This document shows, in pieces, positions 16,912-25,873 of a stretch of 60,215 bases of DNA; the stretch's first letter is position 1, and the number at the start of each line of letters is the position of its first letter. The notes under the pieces were generated by a model that did not search any database, was not told where the DNA came from, and saw only the letters and a program-made list of their open reading frames with translations. Made by a program: the position numbers and the translations under genes. Source of the stretch: Bacteroidaceae bacterium (GTDB lineage Bacteria; Bacteroidota; Bacteroidia; Bacteroidales; Bacteroidaceae); contig JAILKU010000101.1 in assembly GCA_024693505.1 (NCBI GenBank), forward strand, positions 1 to 60,215, in the 5' to 3' direction.

Positions 16912-18009
16912 CTACCTGTATCCCTTCCATTTCCGCCAAGCAAACTGTGCGATGCGGTAGGGAGGATTGCATAGCACTTCGCGAGGATAGGAGCGTAGGA
17001 AGCGCAGGTTGCGGTTCGTGATCTGCCAGAAGTTCCCCCAGGCACTTGTCTTCATGTTGTTGCGCTCGTCGTAGCGTCCGAAGTTGCCTGCCCTCATTAC
17101 TTCGTCGAGCAGGAAGCTTCCCTCGCGTTCGTCGGGCAGGGCAAGCATCTCCGTTTGTGGAAGCAGGAATACATATCCCAGCACCCACATGACGGCTTGG
17201 CAGAAACGCTCCATGTGGAGGCTCCGAATCACGGTAAGAGCCTCTTCTCTGCAAGCTTGAGCCTCGGGGGTGCGCAACAGGTAGTAGTAATCCATCAGCT
17301 GTCGCAGGCCTATGCCCTCGTAGAAGAGATGGCGGTAGATATGGGTAAGTTGGAAGACGAGGTTGACTAGTGTCGTGGGTTCATTGACATCGCCTTCGGG
17401 CAGGGCCAGGTGATTCTGGAGCACCTCTTGGGCGTGTGACCGGTAGAAACTTTGCAGACGGCGGTTGTCAGTAGGGCAGAAGAGGAAGGACGGGGTGGTG
17501 TGCACTTCTATGGTCACATCGCTGCGTACGGGGAATTCCACTTCGTGCCACTGGACGCGCTGCTTCGGGAACCGGCGGAGCACATAGCCGAGGATTGCTT
17601 CGCGACGACCTTGAAGCCAGATATCCACATCGCCGGAAATGCGTAGTGAAGGGTCGGGGTAGAGACGCGCATTGGCCTGACCCTTCAGGATGACACCCGG
17701 AAAACCTTCCTTCTGGAAACGGGTGCTCGTCCAAACGCTGACGTGGTCGAGTAAACGGTTGCGATGCTGGATGCGTGATGCCTCGGCATGCCAATTGATG
17801 AGGACGGCTTTAGGAGGGCGTTGATCTTCGGGCAATCGGTCGAGCCCGCCATAGATGATACCAGTAAGTGTCTGACGCCGGCTCTCATCGAGTAGCCGCT
17901 GCCAGTGCTGAATGTCGGGCGTTGCATCGAACCTGTCGGCTACGTCAAGGCTTATCTGTATGAGACGGAAGAACGTCTCTGTGGTCAATTCAAAATCCAT
18001 GATTAGCAA
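16912..18009 (-). CDS. Nucleotidyltransferase-fold protein of a polysaccharide locus
   Basis: The 365-residue protein resembles the uncharacterised nucleotidyltransferase family often found in capsule and exopolysaccharide loci. The minimal NT motif is ILKGQANARLY followed by ISGDVDIWL (G126, D127, D129), with a further acidic site at VTIEVHTTPSF. The C-terminal half is helical and Trp/Tyr rich (LRQLMDYYYLLR). Its reaction is unknown. It is the last gene of the surface-polysaccharide operon, 22 nt after the WecA-type gene. The second ATG (18000, MDFELTTE) is an equally good start. Confidence 0.75.
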   Translation of the reverse strand: MLIMDFELTTETFFRLIQISLDVADRFDATPDIQHWQRLLDESRRQTLTGIIYGGLDRLPEDQRPPKAVLINWHAEASRIQHRNRLLDHVSVWTSTRFQKEGFPGVILKGQANARLYPDPSLRISGDVDIWLQGRREAILGYVLRRFPKQRVQWHEVEFPVRSDVTIEVHTTPSFLFCPTDNRRLQSFYRSHAQEVLQNHLALPEGDVNEPTTLVNLVFQLTHIYRHLFYEGIGLRQLMDYYYLLRTPEAQACREEALTVIRSLHMERFCQAVMWVLGYVFLLPQTEMLALPDEREGSFLLDEVMRAGNFGRYDERNNMKTSAWGNFWQITNRNLRFLRSYPREVLCNPPYRIAQFAWRKWKGYR

Positions 18010-18020
18010 GTTGATGAGTT

Positions 18021-18068
18021 ATTTAAACCCTTTAAACCTCTTGAACCCTTTGCGCTCTTTGCGCTTTT
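18021..18068. repeat. 10-nt degenerate repeat entering the 3' end of the wecA-type gene
   Basis: The block repeats TTTAAACC, CTTGAACCC and TTTGCGCTC units of about 10 nt. Its right part lies inside the reading frame and encodes the last residues of the WecA-like protein (KAQRAQRVQEV), so the gene end appears to have been built from repeat sequence. Confidence 0.7.
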
Positions 18069-19141
18069 CTCTCAATACAATAGATCATAAGGGCCCAGAT
18101 GACAAGGTTGGCAAGGACGACCCAACTGCTGCGGAGGAATTTGGAGAGGGTAAGGTTGAGCGCCACGAAGCCCAAGGTAAGCAGTAAGAGTAGGGCGGTA
18201 GCTTGATGGGGTGTCAATCCGGCGGCAAGCAGACGATGATGGATGTGACGTCGGTCGGGACGGAACAGAGGAGCACCGGCCCGCCAGCGCAGGAATACAA
18301 CGCGGACGACATCGAGCAGAGGAATGACAAGCGGAGCAAAGGCAGCATACATAGAACCTGTGAAGACAAATACCTTCTCGCCGGAGAAGCGAGTGAGATA
18401 GAGGGCCAGGAAACTAATGAAATAACCTAGAGTGAGGCTACCTGTGTCGCCCATGAAGACCTTTTGGATTCGGCTTCCCTCGCCACCGAAGATGTTGTAG
18501 ATGAAAAACACAATCAGCACGCCTAAAACAGAGAGGCAAGTGCTCGCCAGGAATGGATGGCGCAGGTAGAGGAATATGGCGGTGTAGAGGGCAAATGCAA
18601 TGATGCAGATGCCGCTGGCTAGTCCGTCGAGTCCGTCAATGAGATTGATGGCATTAGTGATATAAACGACCAGAAAAACGGTAAATGGGGCACTGATCCA
18701 GAACGGGACGTGAATCCAGCCAACGGCCGTGAACAGGCTTCCGAAGGTAAGACCGCTCAGGGGGAAGAGTGCCGCTGCGGCTGTCTGTGCCAGGAATTTT
18801 ACCCTGTAGTCCACGCCCACCAGATCATCGGCAACGCCCACAAGGAAGAGCAGCATAGCACCCATCCCGCAACATTGGATGCGCAGGAAAGTGCTGGTGT
18901 CGCCAGCCTTCACTTCGGCACCTAATAGAGTCATGCATAGAATGTTGAAAAGAAAAATACTCATCATGGTAAGCGGCAGGAAACTGATGCCGCCCAGTCG
19001 TGGAACGGGGATAGGGTGCACCTTACGGTCGTCTGGCGCATCCATGAGATTCTTCTTTTGAGAGATACTGACGATTCGGGGCATTATGAGTGCTCCCATT
19101 GTCAGGGAGAAGAGAAACGTGGCAAGGTATATAAGGGACAT
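18032..19141 (-). CDS. WecA/MraY-type undecaprenyl-phosphate sugar-1-phosphate transferase
   Basis: This polytopic membrane protein (369 residues from the ATG at 19141; an upstream TTG lies in repeat DNA) links a sugar-1-phosphate to undecaprenyl phosphate on the cytoplasmic face, starting glycan assembly. Diagnostic motifs are RKVHPIPVPRLGG, the catalytic NAINLIDGLDGLASG, VFMGDTGSLTLGY and the His-rich RRHIHHRLL typical of WecA-like enzymes. About ten membrane segments are visible. UDP-GlcNAc is the usual donor, but specificity is not certain. It is transcribed with the polysaccharide genes. Repeat arrays flank it on both sides, and its C-terminal tail is repeat-encoded. Confidence 0.9.
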   Translation of the reverse strand: MSLIYLATFLFSLTMGALIMPRIVSISQKKNLMDAPDDRKVHPIPVPRLGGISFLPLTMMSIFLFNILCMTLLGAEVKAGDTSTFLRIQCCGMGAMLLFLVGVADDLVGVDYRVKFLAQTAAAALFPLSGLTFGSLFTAVGWIHVPFWISAPFTVFLVVYITNAINLIDGLDGLASGICIIAFALYTAIFLYLRHPFLASTCLSVLGVLIVFFIYNIFGGEGSRIQKVFMGDTGSLTLGYFISFLALYLTRFSGEKVFVFTGSMYAAFAPLVIPLLDVVRVVFLRWRAGAPLFRPDRRHIHHRLLAAGLTPHQATALLLLLTLGFVALNLTLSKFLRSSWVVLANLVIWALMIYCIERKAQRAQRVQEV

Positions 19142-19196
19142 AGGGTTCAAAAGTTCAAGGGTTCAAAGGTTCAAGGGTTCAAGATCTCAAGAGTTG
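19142..19196. repeat. GTTCAAGGG-type 9-10-nt tandem repeat
   Basis: The segment is a run of GTTCAAAA, GTTCAAGG and GTTCAAAGG units ending in an AGATCTCAAGAG stretch. It sits between wbuC and the wecA-type gene, and a lone copy (GAGTTCAAGGGTTCC) appears again at 19264-19278. Confidence 0.85.
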
Positions 19197-19268
19197 AGTC
19201 GCTCTCTACTCCTGTCACGACTTGGAAAACTTCAAGCAAGCTTGGTTCGCGCTCACTGCTCCAGGAGT

Positions 19269-19673
19269 TCAAGGGTTCCACTGAGGCTTCTCGTCCTCTG
19301 GTTGGCGGGGAACAAAGGGACCGTCTTTCATCTCAAGGAGTATGGTGCCGGGTTCCAGGCACTCGAGGGTGTGCCATGCTCCGGCCGGTATGTTCATAGC
19401 CGAAGGCTCGGCATTGGCTCGTAGCAGTATTTCCTCGGTGATTTGGCCTGCTTCGTCAAAAAACAATTCGCGGATGCTGCCGCGTAGCATCACGATAGTC
19501 TCATTCGTGTCCTGATGGCGATGTACGGGCACTCTGGTCCCAGGCTCCAGGGCATTCAGCATACGCTGGCTTTGGTCGGCAGTGCTGTTACGCAGGTCTA
19601 AGTTCATGCGCAGTCTTTCTGAGGTCTTGGCCTCCTGGCTCAAACGGTCGAGCAATTCAGATGTTAAAACCAT
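19269..19673 (-). CDS. wbuC: WbuC-family cupin protein
   Basis: The 134-residue single-domain cupin matches the WbuC family, found in O-antigen and capsule loci. The first cupin motif reads VPVHRHQDTNETIVMLRG, and the second is around NIPAGAWHTLECLEPG. The length is typical. The biochemical role of WbuC is not settled. It begins 7 nt after the GT2 gene. The next gene (wecA type) is 127 nt away across a repeat array, so this could be the end of a transcriptional sub-unit. Confidence 0.85.
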   Translation of the reverse strand: MVLTSELLDRLSQEAKTSERLRMNLDLRNSTADQSQRMLNALEPGTRVPVHRHQDTNETIVMLRGSIRELFFDEAGQITEEILLRANAEPSAMNIPAGAWHTLECLEPGTILLEMKDGPFVPRQPEDEKPQWNP

Positions 19674-19680
19674 GTGATAA

Positions 19681-20463
19681 CTATTTATGGAGTTTGATAA
19701 ATTCGGTTAGCTTATACAGGTAGCGTAGCCCCAATAGGGGCGTACAGCTCCATACACCATTTTGGCGCAGTGTCCTTTTATGGTCGTTCATGATTTGGCG
19801 ATGGCTGTTCAATCCCGAGGAGGAGGCGCCTCCTGTTCGCATTGTGACGAAGTCTATTGGCAGGTATCGAGCCCGGATGCGCTGGATGAAGATGAGACGC
19901 AGTAAGATGTCGAAGTCGGCAGCCACCCGGAAGGATGTGTCGAAATAACGTCCGTTCGGCGTAGATGGCAGAGCTTCATAGCATTTGCGGCGGCAATAGA
20001 ATGAGGGATGGGCGGGCATGAATCCCAATCGCATCAGCCAAGGACGGAATATCTTGCTGGAGTAGTGGCGGACAGGCTTGCTGAGGTCTTCCTCATTGAC
20101 GTAGTGTATGTCGCCATAGACCGCGTCACAATTCGTGTCTGTCATCGCATCTGCCACAGCAGACAATACATCGTGGGAGGTATAGAAGTCATCACTGTTG
20201 AGCAGTCCCACCACATCGCCTGTTGCCAGGGCAACTCCCTTGTTCATGGCGTCATATATGCCGGAGTCTGGCTCGCTGATGACGCGTAGCCTGCCTTCAT
20301 AGCGAGGCGCAAAAGACTCCACGATTGACAGTGTCTCGTCGGCCGAGGCACCGTCCACGATGATATGCTCAAAGTCCTGATAGGTCTGTTGGAGCACACT
20401 CTCCATCGTGTCCCGGATGGTTGCTGCGCTGTTGTAAGTTGCTGTGATGACTGATATTTTCAT
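19681..20463 (-). CDS. Family 2 glycosyltransferase
   Basis: The 260-residue cytoplasmic or membrane-associated GT-A enzyme opens MKISVITATYNSAATI. It has IIVDGASADETLSIV, SEPDSGIYDAMNKG and the donor/metal motif LLNSDDF (DxD-type), typical of the WcaE/WfgS-like GT2 group. PAHPSFYCRR lies in the acceptor half. The same subfamily forms the second domain of the fusion at the left edge. It should add one sugar to the lipid-linked repeat unit, identity unknown. It starts 15 nt after the acyltransferase gene. Confidence 0.9.
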   Translation of the reverse strand: MKISVITATYNSAATIRDTMESVLQQTYQDFEHIIVDGASADETLSIVESFAPRYEGRLRVISEPDSGIYDAMNKGVALATGDVVGLLNSDDFYTSHDVLSAVADAMTDTNCDAVYGDIHYVNEEDLSKPVRHYSSKIFRPWLMRLGFMPAHPSFYCRRKCYEALPSTPNGRYFDTSFRVAADFDILLRLIFIQRIRARYLPIDFVTMRTGGASSSGLNSHRQIMNDHKRTLRQNGVWSCTPLLGLRYLYKLTEFIKLHK

Positions 20464-20478
20464 GCGCCTATGTACGCT

Positions 20479-21129
20479 TTATTTCGTAAAGTATCGGTTT
20501 ATGTCTTCCAGCGTGGGATTTGGTTTGTGGAAGATGTCTATGACCCGGGTAATCTCTTCATCGGGAAGGTTCCACCACTGAATCTGCATCAGACGGTCAA
20601 TCATCTCCTGCGGGAAGCGGTATTTGATAATGCGTGCCGGTACACCACCCACAACGGCAAACGGAGGCACATCCCTGGTCACGACTGCGCCTGCAGCAAC
20701 GGTAGCGCCATCGCCGATGTTTACGCCATCCATAATGATGCAGTTCCGGCCGACCCAGACGCCATTGCCTATCGTTACGGGGTGTTCCTCTTCGCGGAAA
20801 CCAGTGTCTGCACACCAGTCGGCGTGCCACTTCCAGCGCCCTGCCTTGTAGAAGATGGAGTGTGGACTGAGCAGGTTGGTAGGATGAGCGCCTGGTCCCA
20901 CGATTGTGTTGCGCGAGATGAGGCTGAAGTTTCCCACTCTGGTGTTGAGCAGTTTGGTGCTGATGCCAATCCGTGAGTGTCGCCCTACATGCGAGTTGCC
21001 CAGCTTGGCAAATCGCTGCAAGGAGGTTCGGGAGGTGAAGGTGCTCCGGCTGTCCCAGTAGGATAGCCAGGAAATATCCTTATAGAAAAGCTTCTTTGGC
21101 GAGAAGATGGAAACCAGATATTGCAGCAT
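20479..21129 (-). CDS. Left-handed beta-helix (hexapeptide) acyltransferase
   Basis: The 216-residue protein has the CatB/xenobiotic acetyltransferase layout. Hexapeptide repeats are seen from about residue 50 ([23 protein letters not shown]) and again at [24 protein letters not shown] and [20 protein letters not shown]. It most likely O- or N-acetylates a sugar of the surface glycan using acetyl-CoA. The operon position, 6 nt after the GT4 gene, supports this role. Drug acetylation is not implied. Confidence 0.88.
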   Translation of the reverse strand: MLQYLVSIFSPKKLFYKDISWLSYWDSRSTFTSRTSLQRFAKLGNSHVGRHSRIGISTKLLNTRVGNFSLISRNTIVGPGAHPTNLLSPHSIFYKAGRWKWHADWCADTGFREEEHPVTIGNGVWVGRNCIIMDGVNIGDGATVAAGAVVTRDVPPFAVVGGVPARIIKYRFPQEMIDRLMQIQWWNLPDEEITRVIDIFHKPNPTLEDINRYFTK

Positions 21130-21135
21130 AGTATT

Positions 21136-22242
21136 TCAGTCTTTAAAGATGATGTTTCGGATGGCTTCTATTTGTAAGTGGGGGTTATATCTTGTGTCTA
21201 TGACTTTGTAGCATGCCTGGCGAATGACCTCGCGGTCGATGTCCTTTTGTAGCCATTGCCCGATACGGTCGGCCAGTGAATCAGCGCTTCCCTCGGTAAA
21301 GAATGCTCCCGTAACACCCTCTTCGATCGCCTCGAACTCTGGCATCTGCCGGACGAAGTTGTTGTGAGTAATGACGGGTGTGCCGAAGGTCATAGCATGC
21401 ATTGCTGTCAGTCCTACGTTGCCTGGCGACACACAGATGTCAGCATTGTAGAGCAGTTCTGCTATCAGCCGTTCATCGTAGCAGGAACCATAGAACCAGA
21501 CTCGCTCGTCCAGCCCTGCCTGCCTGGCTTTCTCCACGAGCATCTCGAGTGCCTCGCCGTCACCGATAAAGGTGGCATTCACCTGGCAGCCCTTTTCCCT
21601 TAGCAAAGTCATAGCTTCCAGGACGAGGTCCAGTCTTTTGGTTCTTGTCAGGCGTCCGATGAAGACAATGTTCGGATGGCAGTTGCCAAAGTGTGACTGG
21701 TAAAGCAGCGTAGGCTGCATCTGTTCTCGCAATGCTTTCTGCTCGTCGTATGCCAGCGAGTTGTAGAAGACGTGCAGCTTGTCGGCTTTTACGCCCATCT
21801 GCAGTAAGAGCCGGCGGGCATACTCTCCATATAGCAGGGATGCTTCTACGTGGTTCATCTTCCATCGCGTCAACCACCGTTTTAAACCCCTTTCATCCCC
21901 ATAGGCTCCGTGCGACCACAGATAGACGCGTTTGCCGAAAAGCGGGGCAAGCAGGATGATGAGCCAGGCCGACAGACAATTGTGGGTTCCTGTGGTGAAG
22001 AGGTCGGTATAGTCACTCCATAACAGAGCCACAGCGCGGTTCTGCCAGTAAAAGCGGCCAAGGTTGATGTTGTGGAAATAGCCGCGGAAGTGGCTGAGCA
22101 GGCTGACATCCATTGATGCAATGCCTCCTGGCCGGGAGTCACCGAAGTAGAAGTCGATGTCCAGCTCCTGGTCCATCAGCATGAAGATTTCCTTGCGGTA
22201 GTGGACCGGGCTTTGGTTGAAGAAGCACACTTTATGTCTCAT
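21136..22242 (-). CDS. Family 4 glycosyltransferase
   Basis: The 368-residue GT-B protein shows GT4 features in its C-terminal half: NIVFIGRLTRTKRLDLVLEA, then ADICVSPGNVGLTAMHAMTFGTPVITH, corresponding to the E-x7-E donor region although the first acidic residue is replaced (PGNVGL). The N-terminal half begins HKVCFFNQSPVHYRKEIF. It overlaps the preceding membrane protein gene by 11 nt, showing tight coupling. Donor and acceptor are unknown. Confidence 0.87.
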   Translation of the reverse strand: MRHKVCFFNQSPVHYRKEIFMLMDQELDIDFYFGDSRPGGIASMDVSLLSHFRGYFHNINLGRFYWQNRAVALLWSDYTDLFTTGTHNCLSAWLIILLAPLFGKRVYLWSHGAYGDERGLKRWLTRWKMNHVEASLLYGEYARRLLLQMGVKADKLHVFYNSLAYDEQKALREQMQPTLLYQSHFGNCHPNIVFIGRLTRTKRLDLVLEAMTLLREKGCQVNATFIGDGEALEMLVEKARQAGLDERVWFYGSCYDERLIAELLYNADICVSPGNVGLTAMHAMTFGTPVITHNNFVRQMPEFEAIEEGVTGAFFTEGSADSLADRIGQWLQKDIDREVIRQACYKVIDTRYNPHLQIEAIRNIIFKD

Positions 22243-23479
22243 TTTCGTCTGTTTCAGTCTCTTCCTCCATTTTCTCGACTGAGGAGAGAGAGACGAAGAT
22301 AATTAGCGCTGTGATAACTGGCTTCAGGTAGAATGCGCTCGATGTCATTCCGGCGGTTATATGTTGAATGAGGATGAGAACAATCCACAAGAAGGACAAA
22401 TCGTGCTTTGCTATCTTATAGGAATCTATGATTGATGAAATATACATCGCAGCGAAGACTGTTCCGCCGATGATTCCCGTGCCCATCAGAGCGTCCAGAA
22501 GCATATTGTGGGAATAGATAAACTTTCCGTCGGCGTGGATAATGGCAAAACGGTCGCCAAGGACCGGGTTGTTTAGGAATGCTTCCCATGCCTCCTGGAG
22601 CAGCAGGGCGCGTTCCTCGTTGGAGGCGGAATAAAGCAGTCGTTCCACCAGGACGGGGGCTATTCGGGCAATAATTGCCAGGATGCCTTGGTAGAAAATA
22701 ACGACGAGGCCAGTGAAGAGTAGGGAGAGCAGAATGCCATTGGATAGTTTCCTGGTGCGGGTGATGGTGGTAAAGACGATGATGGAGATAAGGCAGAGTA
22801 GGGGACCGCGACTGCCGGAACGCAGGCTGATTAGCGTGCCAATGACAATGAGAAAGGCGGGTAGCACAAATCGTATCAGCAGGTTTCGCTCCGTAACGAT
22901 CATGCAACCGCCGATGATGATGGCTGTGATGCCAAGTTGCCCGAAGGCAATAGTGGTCAGTGCGGCGTTTCCGTCCATTCGCTTAGCTATTTCCTCGGAT
23001 GCTGCCAGCAGGAGCGGGTTATTGATGAGCGAGAGTGTCAGGGTCACACTCAGGGCGAGGGCTGTAAGGCGAAACGCCAGTTTAAGGTCTACGTCTCTGA
23101 AGCTATAGGCCACCGAGAGTCCGCTGTAGAGGCACAGCAGCAGGGCATAGAGCCAGACGCGGAACATTTCGCCTGGTAGCAGGAAGAAATCGGTGCGTAC
23201 TTCCAGATCGTAGAATAGACGGAATAAAAGCATCGTCCAGAAAACGGTCAGGAGCCATGTTGTCCGGTTCTGTCTGATGCTGGCGCCATATTTTGAAATG
23301 CTCTGGATGATGACGGCAGTTGCCAACGCGATGGTGAACAGACGGTATGGAATGGTCACAACGCGGGTGGCGCCCTCAATATCTCCGCCATAGATGGGGA
23401 TGAGCAGGCTGGTGGCAAACTGGTAGCCGATAATGACGAAGACCAGATTCAGCGTGGAGAGAAATCTGCCGGGGTTCAT
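22232..23479 (-). CDS. O-antigen polymerase/ligase (Wzy/WaaL-like) membrane protein
   Basis: The 415-residue polytopic inner-membrane protein has about 10-12 hydrophobic segments. A polar periplasmic loop (about 280-330) contains LGDRFAIIHADGKFIYSHNMLLDALMGTG, split here by the conserved SHNxxLD pattern of the Wzy_C family. It should polymerise repeat units or ligate the chain. Telling Wzy from a ligase is not possible from sequence, but the presence of Wzx next door favours the polymerase. The start overlaps the Wzx stop by 4 nt (ATGA). Confidence 0.82.
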   Translation of the reverse strand: MNPGRFLSTLNLVFVIIGYQFATSLLIPIYGGDIEGATRVVTIPYRLFTIALATAVIIQSISKYGASIRQNRTTWLLTVFWTMLLFRLFYDLEVRTDFFLLPGEMFRVWLYALLLCLYSGLSVAYSFRDVDLKLAFRLTALALSVTLTLSLINNPLLLAASEEIAKRMDGNAALTTIAFGQLGITAIIIGGCMIVTERNLLIRFVLPAFLIVIGTLISLRSGSRGPLLCLISIIVFTTITRTRKLSNGILLSLLFTGLVVIFYQGILAIIARIAPVLVERLLYSASNEERALLLQEAWEAFLNNPVLGDRFAIIHADGKFIYSHNMLLDALMGTGIIGGTVFAAMYISSIIDSYKIAKHDLSFLWIVLILIQHITAGMTSSAFYLKPVITALIIFVSLSSVEKMEEETETDENET

Positions 23480-24870
23480 TGGGCTGTCGTAGGTTCAAAG
23501 GGTTCAAATATTGAGTGAAATCCGATTCCGGGATCAGTGATGGATGGAATTTCTGCCAGTCGAAAGCAGAGCAGGACCAGACTCACAGTCCAAATGCACA
23601 AGGCGTACTTGTTCAGGTTGCGGAACCGCAGCTCACAAAGCCTCAGCAGGTCGGAGAACATACAAAACTTGCATACAGCCGTTACCAGTGAGAATGAGAG
23701 CAGGATGAGGTATAAGTTCTTGGTGGTCAGGCAGCCAAGTGTGATAGCTCCCACACCGCCAATAAAGTAGAACGCGTTGAAGATGAGAAGATTCTTCTGC
23801 TTGTCCAGTGTCCTGTACAGGGGGATGAGCGGCTGAGACAGGACGGTGGGGAAGGACCAGATTGCCAGGCAGAGCGCCACGTTGCCCGCAGTAGTCCATT
23901 TATCGCCCAAGAACTTGACGAGGACGTAGTCGCCGCCCGCAGCAAGGAAAAGCAAGGGCAGGATGGAGATGACACAAACAGTGTTGACAACCTTCTGGCT
24001 AACCTCCTGAATGGCGGCCTTGTCACCTTGTGCACGACATAGTTGCTGATAGTAAACCTTTCCCATTGCTGTACCGATGAAGGACATCGGCATCAGCAGC
24101 AGTTGTATGACGATGGAAAAGCACCCGATGTCTGCCTTGCTGAAATACTGACTGAGAATAAGCGTCGGGGACTGGAAAGCTGCAAAAGCCATTACGCTGG
24201 CTGGCGCATCGAAGAAGGGGAAGCGGCTGTTCAGGCGGAATAGCTCCTTGATGCGCTGAAGGCTTACACCTTTCCAGTTAGAGACTTTTAGGAACTCATA
24301 CAGGCAGAAGAGGATGAAGAGAACGTTGAGAACCTGGGCCAGCATCGTACCCAGAATAAGACCGTTGACTGCCGTTAAGGCTATCAGGCCGAAGGTGATG
24401 CGCAGTACGGCTTGGCTCCCGCCCAGAATAACATGCGAGATGGCCAGCACGTTGTATTTCTCCTGCCGGTTGCAGAAGTTATAGAGTATGATGTAGAGGG
24501 CATAGACGACGAGGTAGGCAAATAGCAACCCTTTCTCGGGAAACGACTGGAAGAAAGGCAGGCCTGCGGCGCTTCCTACGGTAAAAACGAGCGCAGTAAG
24601 CAAGAGCGTGATGCTGCTGGTGAGGATGCATAGAAGGCCTGTGTGCCTGGCGTCAGCCTCATCGTGAGCCTTCACAATGGCGTTTTCGTAACCCCAGAAC
24701 ATGCCAACACCTAAAATGGCAATAACGCTGGAGAATACGCCCCATTCGCCAAAAGCCTCCTTAGCATACAGACGCGTCAGGATGGGCGTTACGATGACGG
24801 GAACAAAGTACATCAGTATGTTGCTTGACGACATCTTCAGCGTGTTTCTATAGAGCGAGCTTCCTGGCAT
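23476..24870 (-). CDS. Wzx-type polysaccharide flippase
   Basis: The 464-residue protein has 12 or more membrane segments and an N-terminal pattern typical of the polysaccharide biosynthesis (MOP) superfamily: ILMYFVPVIVTPILTRLYAKEAFGEWGVFSS. It should move lipid-linked repeat units across the inner membrane. The last residues (IFEPFEPTTAQ) are encoded by a GGTTCAAA repeat, so the tail looks recently changed. It overlaps the next gene by 4 nt and follows the acetyltransferase by 13 nt. Confidence 0.88.
   Translation of the reverse strand: MPGSSLYRNTLKMSSSNILMYFVPVIVTPILTRLYAKEAFGEWGVFSSVIAILGVGMFWGYENAIVKAHDEADARHTGLLCILTSSITLLLTALVFTVGSAAGLPFFQSFPEKGLLFAYLVVYALYIILYNFCNRQEKYNVLAISHVILGGSQAVLRITFGLIALTAVNGLILGTMLAQVLNVLFILFCLYEFLKVSNWKGVSLQRIKELFRLNSRFPFFDAPASVMAFAAFQSPTLILSQYFSKADIGCFSIVIQLLLMPMSFIGTAMGKVYYQQLCRAQGDKAAIQEVSQKVVNTVCVISILPLLFLAAGGDYVLVKFLGDKWTTAGNVALCLAIWSFPTVLSQPLIPLYRTLDKQKNLLIFNAFYFIGGVGAITLGCLTTKNLYLILLSFSLVTAVCKFCMFSDLLRLCELRFRNLNKYALCIWTVSLVLLCFRLAEIPSITDPGIGFHSIFEPFEPTTAQ
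23492..23509. repeat. GGTTCAAA repeat inside the wzx 3' end
   Basis: Two units of GGTTCAAA(G) lie in frame within the last codons of wzx and belong to the same sequence family as the arrays at 19142, 29684, 50093 and 56049. Confidence 0.6.
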
Positions 24871-24883
24871 AAATCATTCTTTA

Positions 24884-25780
24884 TCAATTGGAATCCGCTT
24901 TCGGCACATAGTACATACTGATGCCCTTTCGCCCTAAGTCGAGCATAATGTCCAGACAAGGCTTTGCGTGGAATAATTTCACCTCAAGGTTTGATATGTG
25001 ACGAATCTGGTAGATGTCCGGTCCGAAATATCGCGTTATGCGGCGCTTGCGGCTGCGACGTTCAATGAAACTCTCCTCGTTGGCGTAGCTTTGGATCTGC
25101 CCTTCGCTGTCGCGGTAGCGGTATGTCATCAGTTTGTTGAAAAACTTTGCCCAGTAGGGATGCTCGCGGGCAAGCAGGCCCTCGACGCAATGGTTGAACG
25201 TCCCCATGAACGAGCGCGGCAGTCCTAGGGTAAAGACCAGTCCGTCCAATTCGCACAGCCTGTACCAGGGTGAGGTCTCGTCCCAACAATTGACGCCCCG
25301 ATGATGGTCGCGTGTCAGGTAGTCGGCGTGCAGTCCCCATGCACAGGCCGAGTGGCGTGCGCTGATGCTGCGTTTGACGCCCTCCATCTGACGGAATGTC
25401 TCAGCAAGGTATCCGGCAGCCGTCTTGTCGTTCTGAGGGTCGAAGATGAAATCGGGATCCCTGCGCAGTTCGCGGGCCACATAAGCGGGCATGAGCAGCG
25501 TACCCTCGGGCGTAATGGCCTGCATAATTCGCTCAATCAGCTCGCGGGCTGTTCCTTTGAAGTTGTAGAATTCCTTCATCGCAGCATGAATGCAAACCAC
25601 GCTCCCCTCCTTCATCCCCATCTGCTGCATCAGCTCCACAAGTTCGTCGGCCGAATACTTGCGGTGCCAGATGAGACGTCCCCACCGTTTCTTCATGTCC
25701 TTTCTGAAGTCGGAGAGGTCGTGTATGCCTGTGAGGCGTTTGACCAGGTCGCCCATTCGTGTGACAAAGCTTTTGCCCAT
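24884..25780 (-). CDS. AAC(3)-fold acetyltransferase, probably acting on a sugar
   Basis: The 298-residue protein belongs to the antibiotic N-acetyltransferase (AAC(3)/YokD/FrbF) fold: VVCIHAAMKEFYNFKG at about 62-77, TPEGTLLMPAY, SISARHSACAWGLHAD and LPRSFMGTFNHCVE. Members inside polysaccharide loci are usually taken to acetylate an amino sugar with acetyl-CoA; resistance is not expected. It is the first gene of the operon, 13 nt before wzx. No good -7 box is visible between it and the tRNA-Pro terminator, so its promoter is unclear. Confidence 0.78.
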   Translation of the reverse strand: MGKSFVTRMGDLVKRLTGIHDLSDFRKDMKKRWGRLIWHRKYSADELVELMQQMGMKEGSVVCIHAAMKEFYNFKGTARELIERIMQAITPEGTLLMPAYVARELRRDPDFIFDPQNDKTAAGYLAETFRQMEGVKRSISARHSACAWGLHADYLTRDHHRGVNCWDETSPWYRLCELDGLVFTLGLPRSFMGTFNHCVEGLLAREHPYWAKFFNKLMTYRYRDSEGQIQSYANEESFIERRSRKRRITRYFGPDIYQIRHISNLEVKLFHAKPCLDIMLDLGRKGISMYYVPKADSN

Positions 25781-25790
25781 CTAACCTTAT

Positions 25791-25810
25791 TATATATGCG
25801 CGCGCACGTA
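25791..25810. other. 20-nt alternating purine-pyrimidine tract
   Basis: TATATATGCGCGCGCACGTA alternates pyrimidine and purine without a break. It lies just upstream of the first polysaccharide gene. Such tracts can adopt Z-DNA under supercoiling, and the GCGCGC core is self-complementary. Confidence 0.6.
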
Positions 25811-25817
25811 AACAATA

Positions 25818-25861
25818 AAAGGGCAGCGAATAGTCCCTTTGCAGACTGGTCCCTGCCCTTT
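25818..25861 (-). terminator. Terminator of tRNA-Pro
   Basis: AAAGGGCAG (25818-25826) pairs perfectly with CTGCCCTTT (25853-25861). On the minus strand the stem is followed by TTATTG and stands just downstream of the tRNA. Confidence 0.6.
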
Positions 25862-25873
25862 GTCTTGTCCCAG

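Noticed and set aside
22416..22907. 163-residue open frame on the minus strand within the wzy-like gene
   Set aside because: His/Pro/Arg-rich shadow in another frame of a clear membrane protein gene.
24884..25780. Aminoglycoside resistance gene
   Set aside because: The fold is AAC(3)-like, but the operon is a surface polysaccharide locus, so a sugar acetyltransferase is the better reading.
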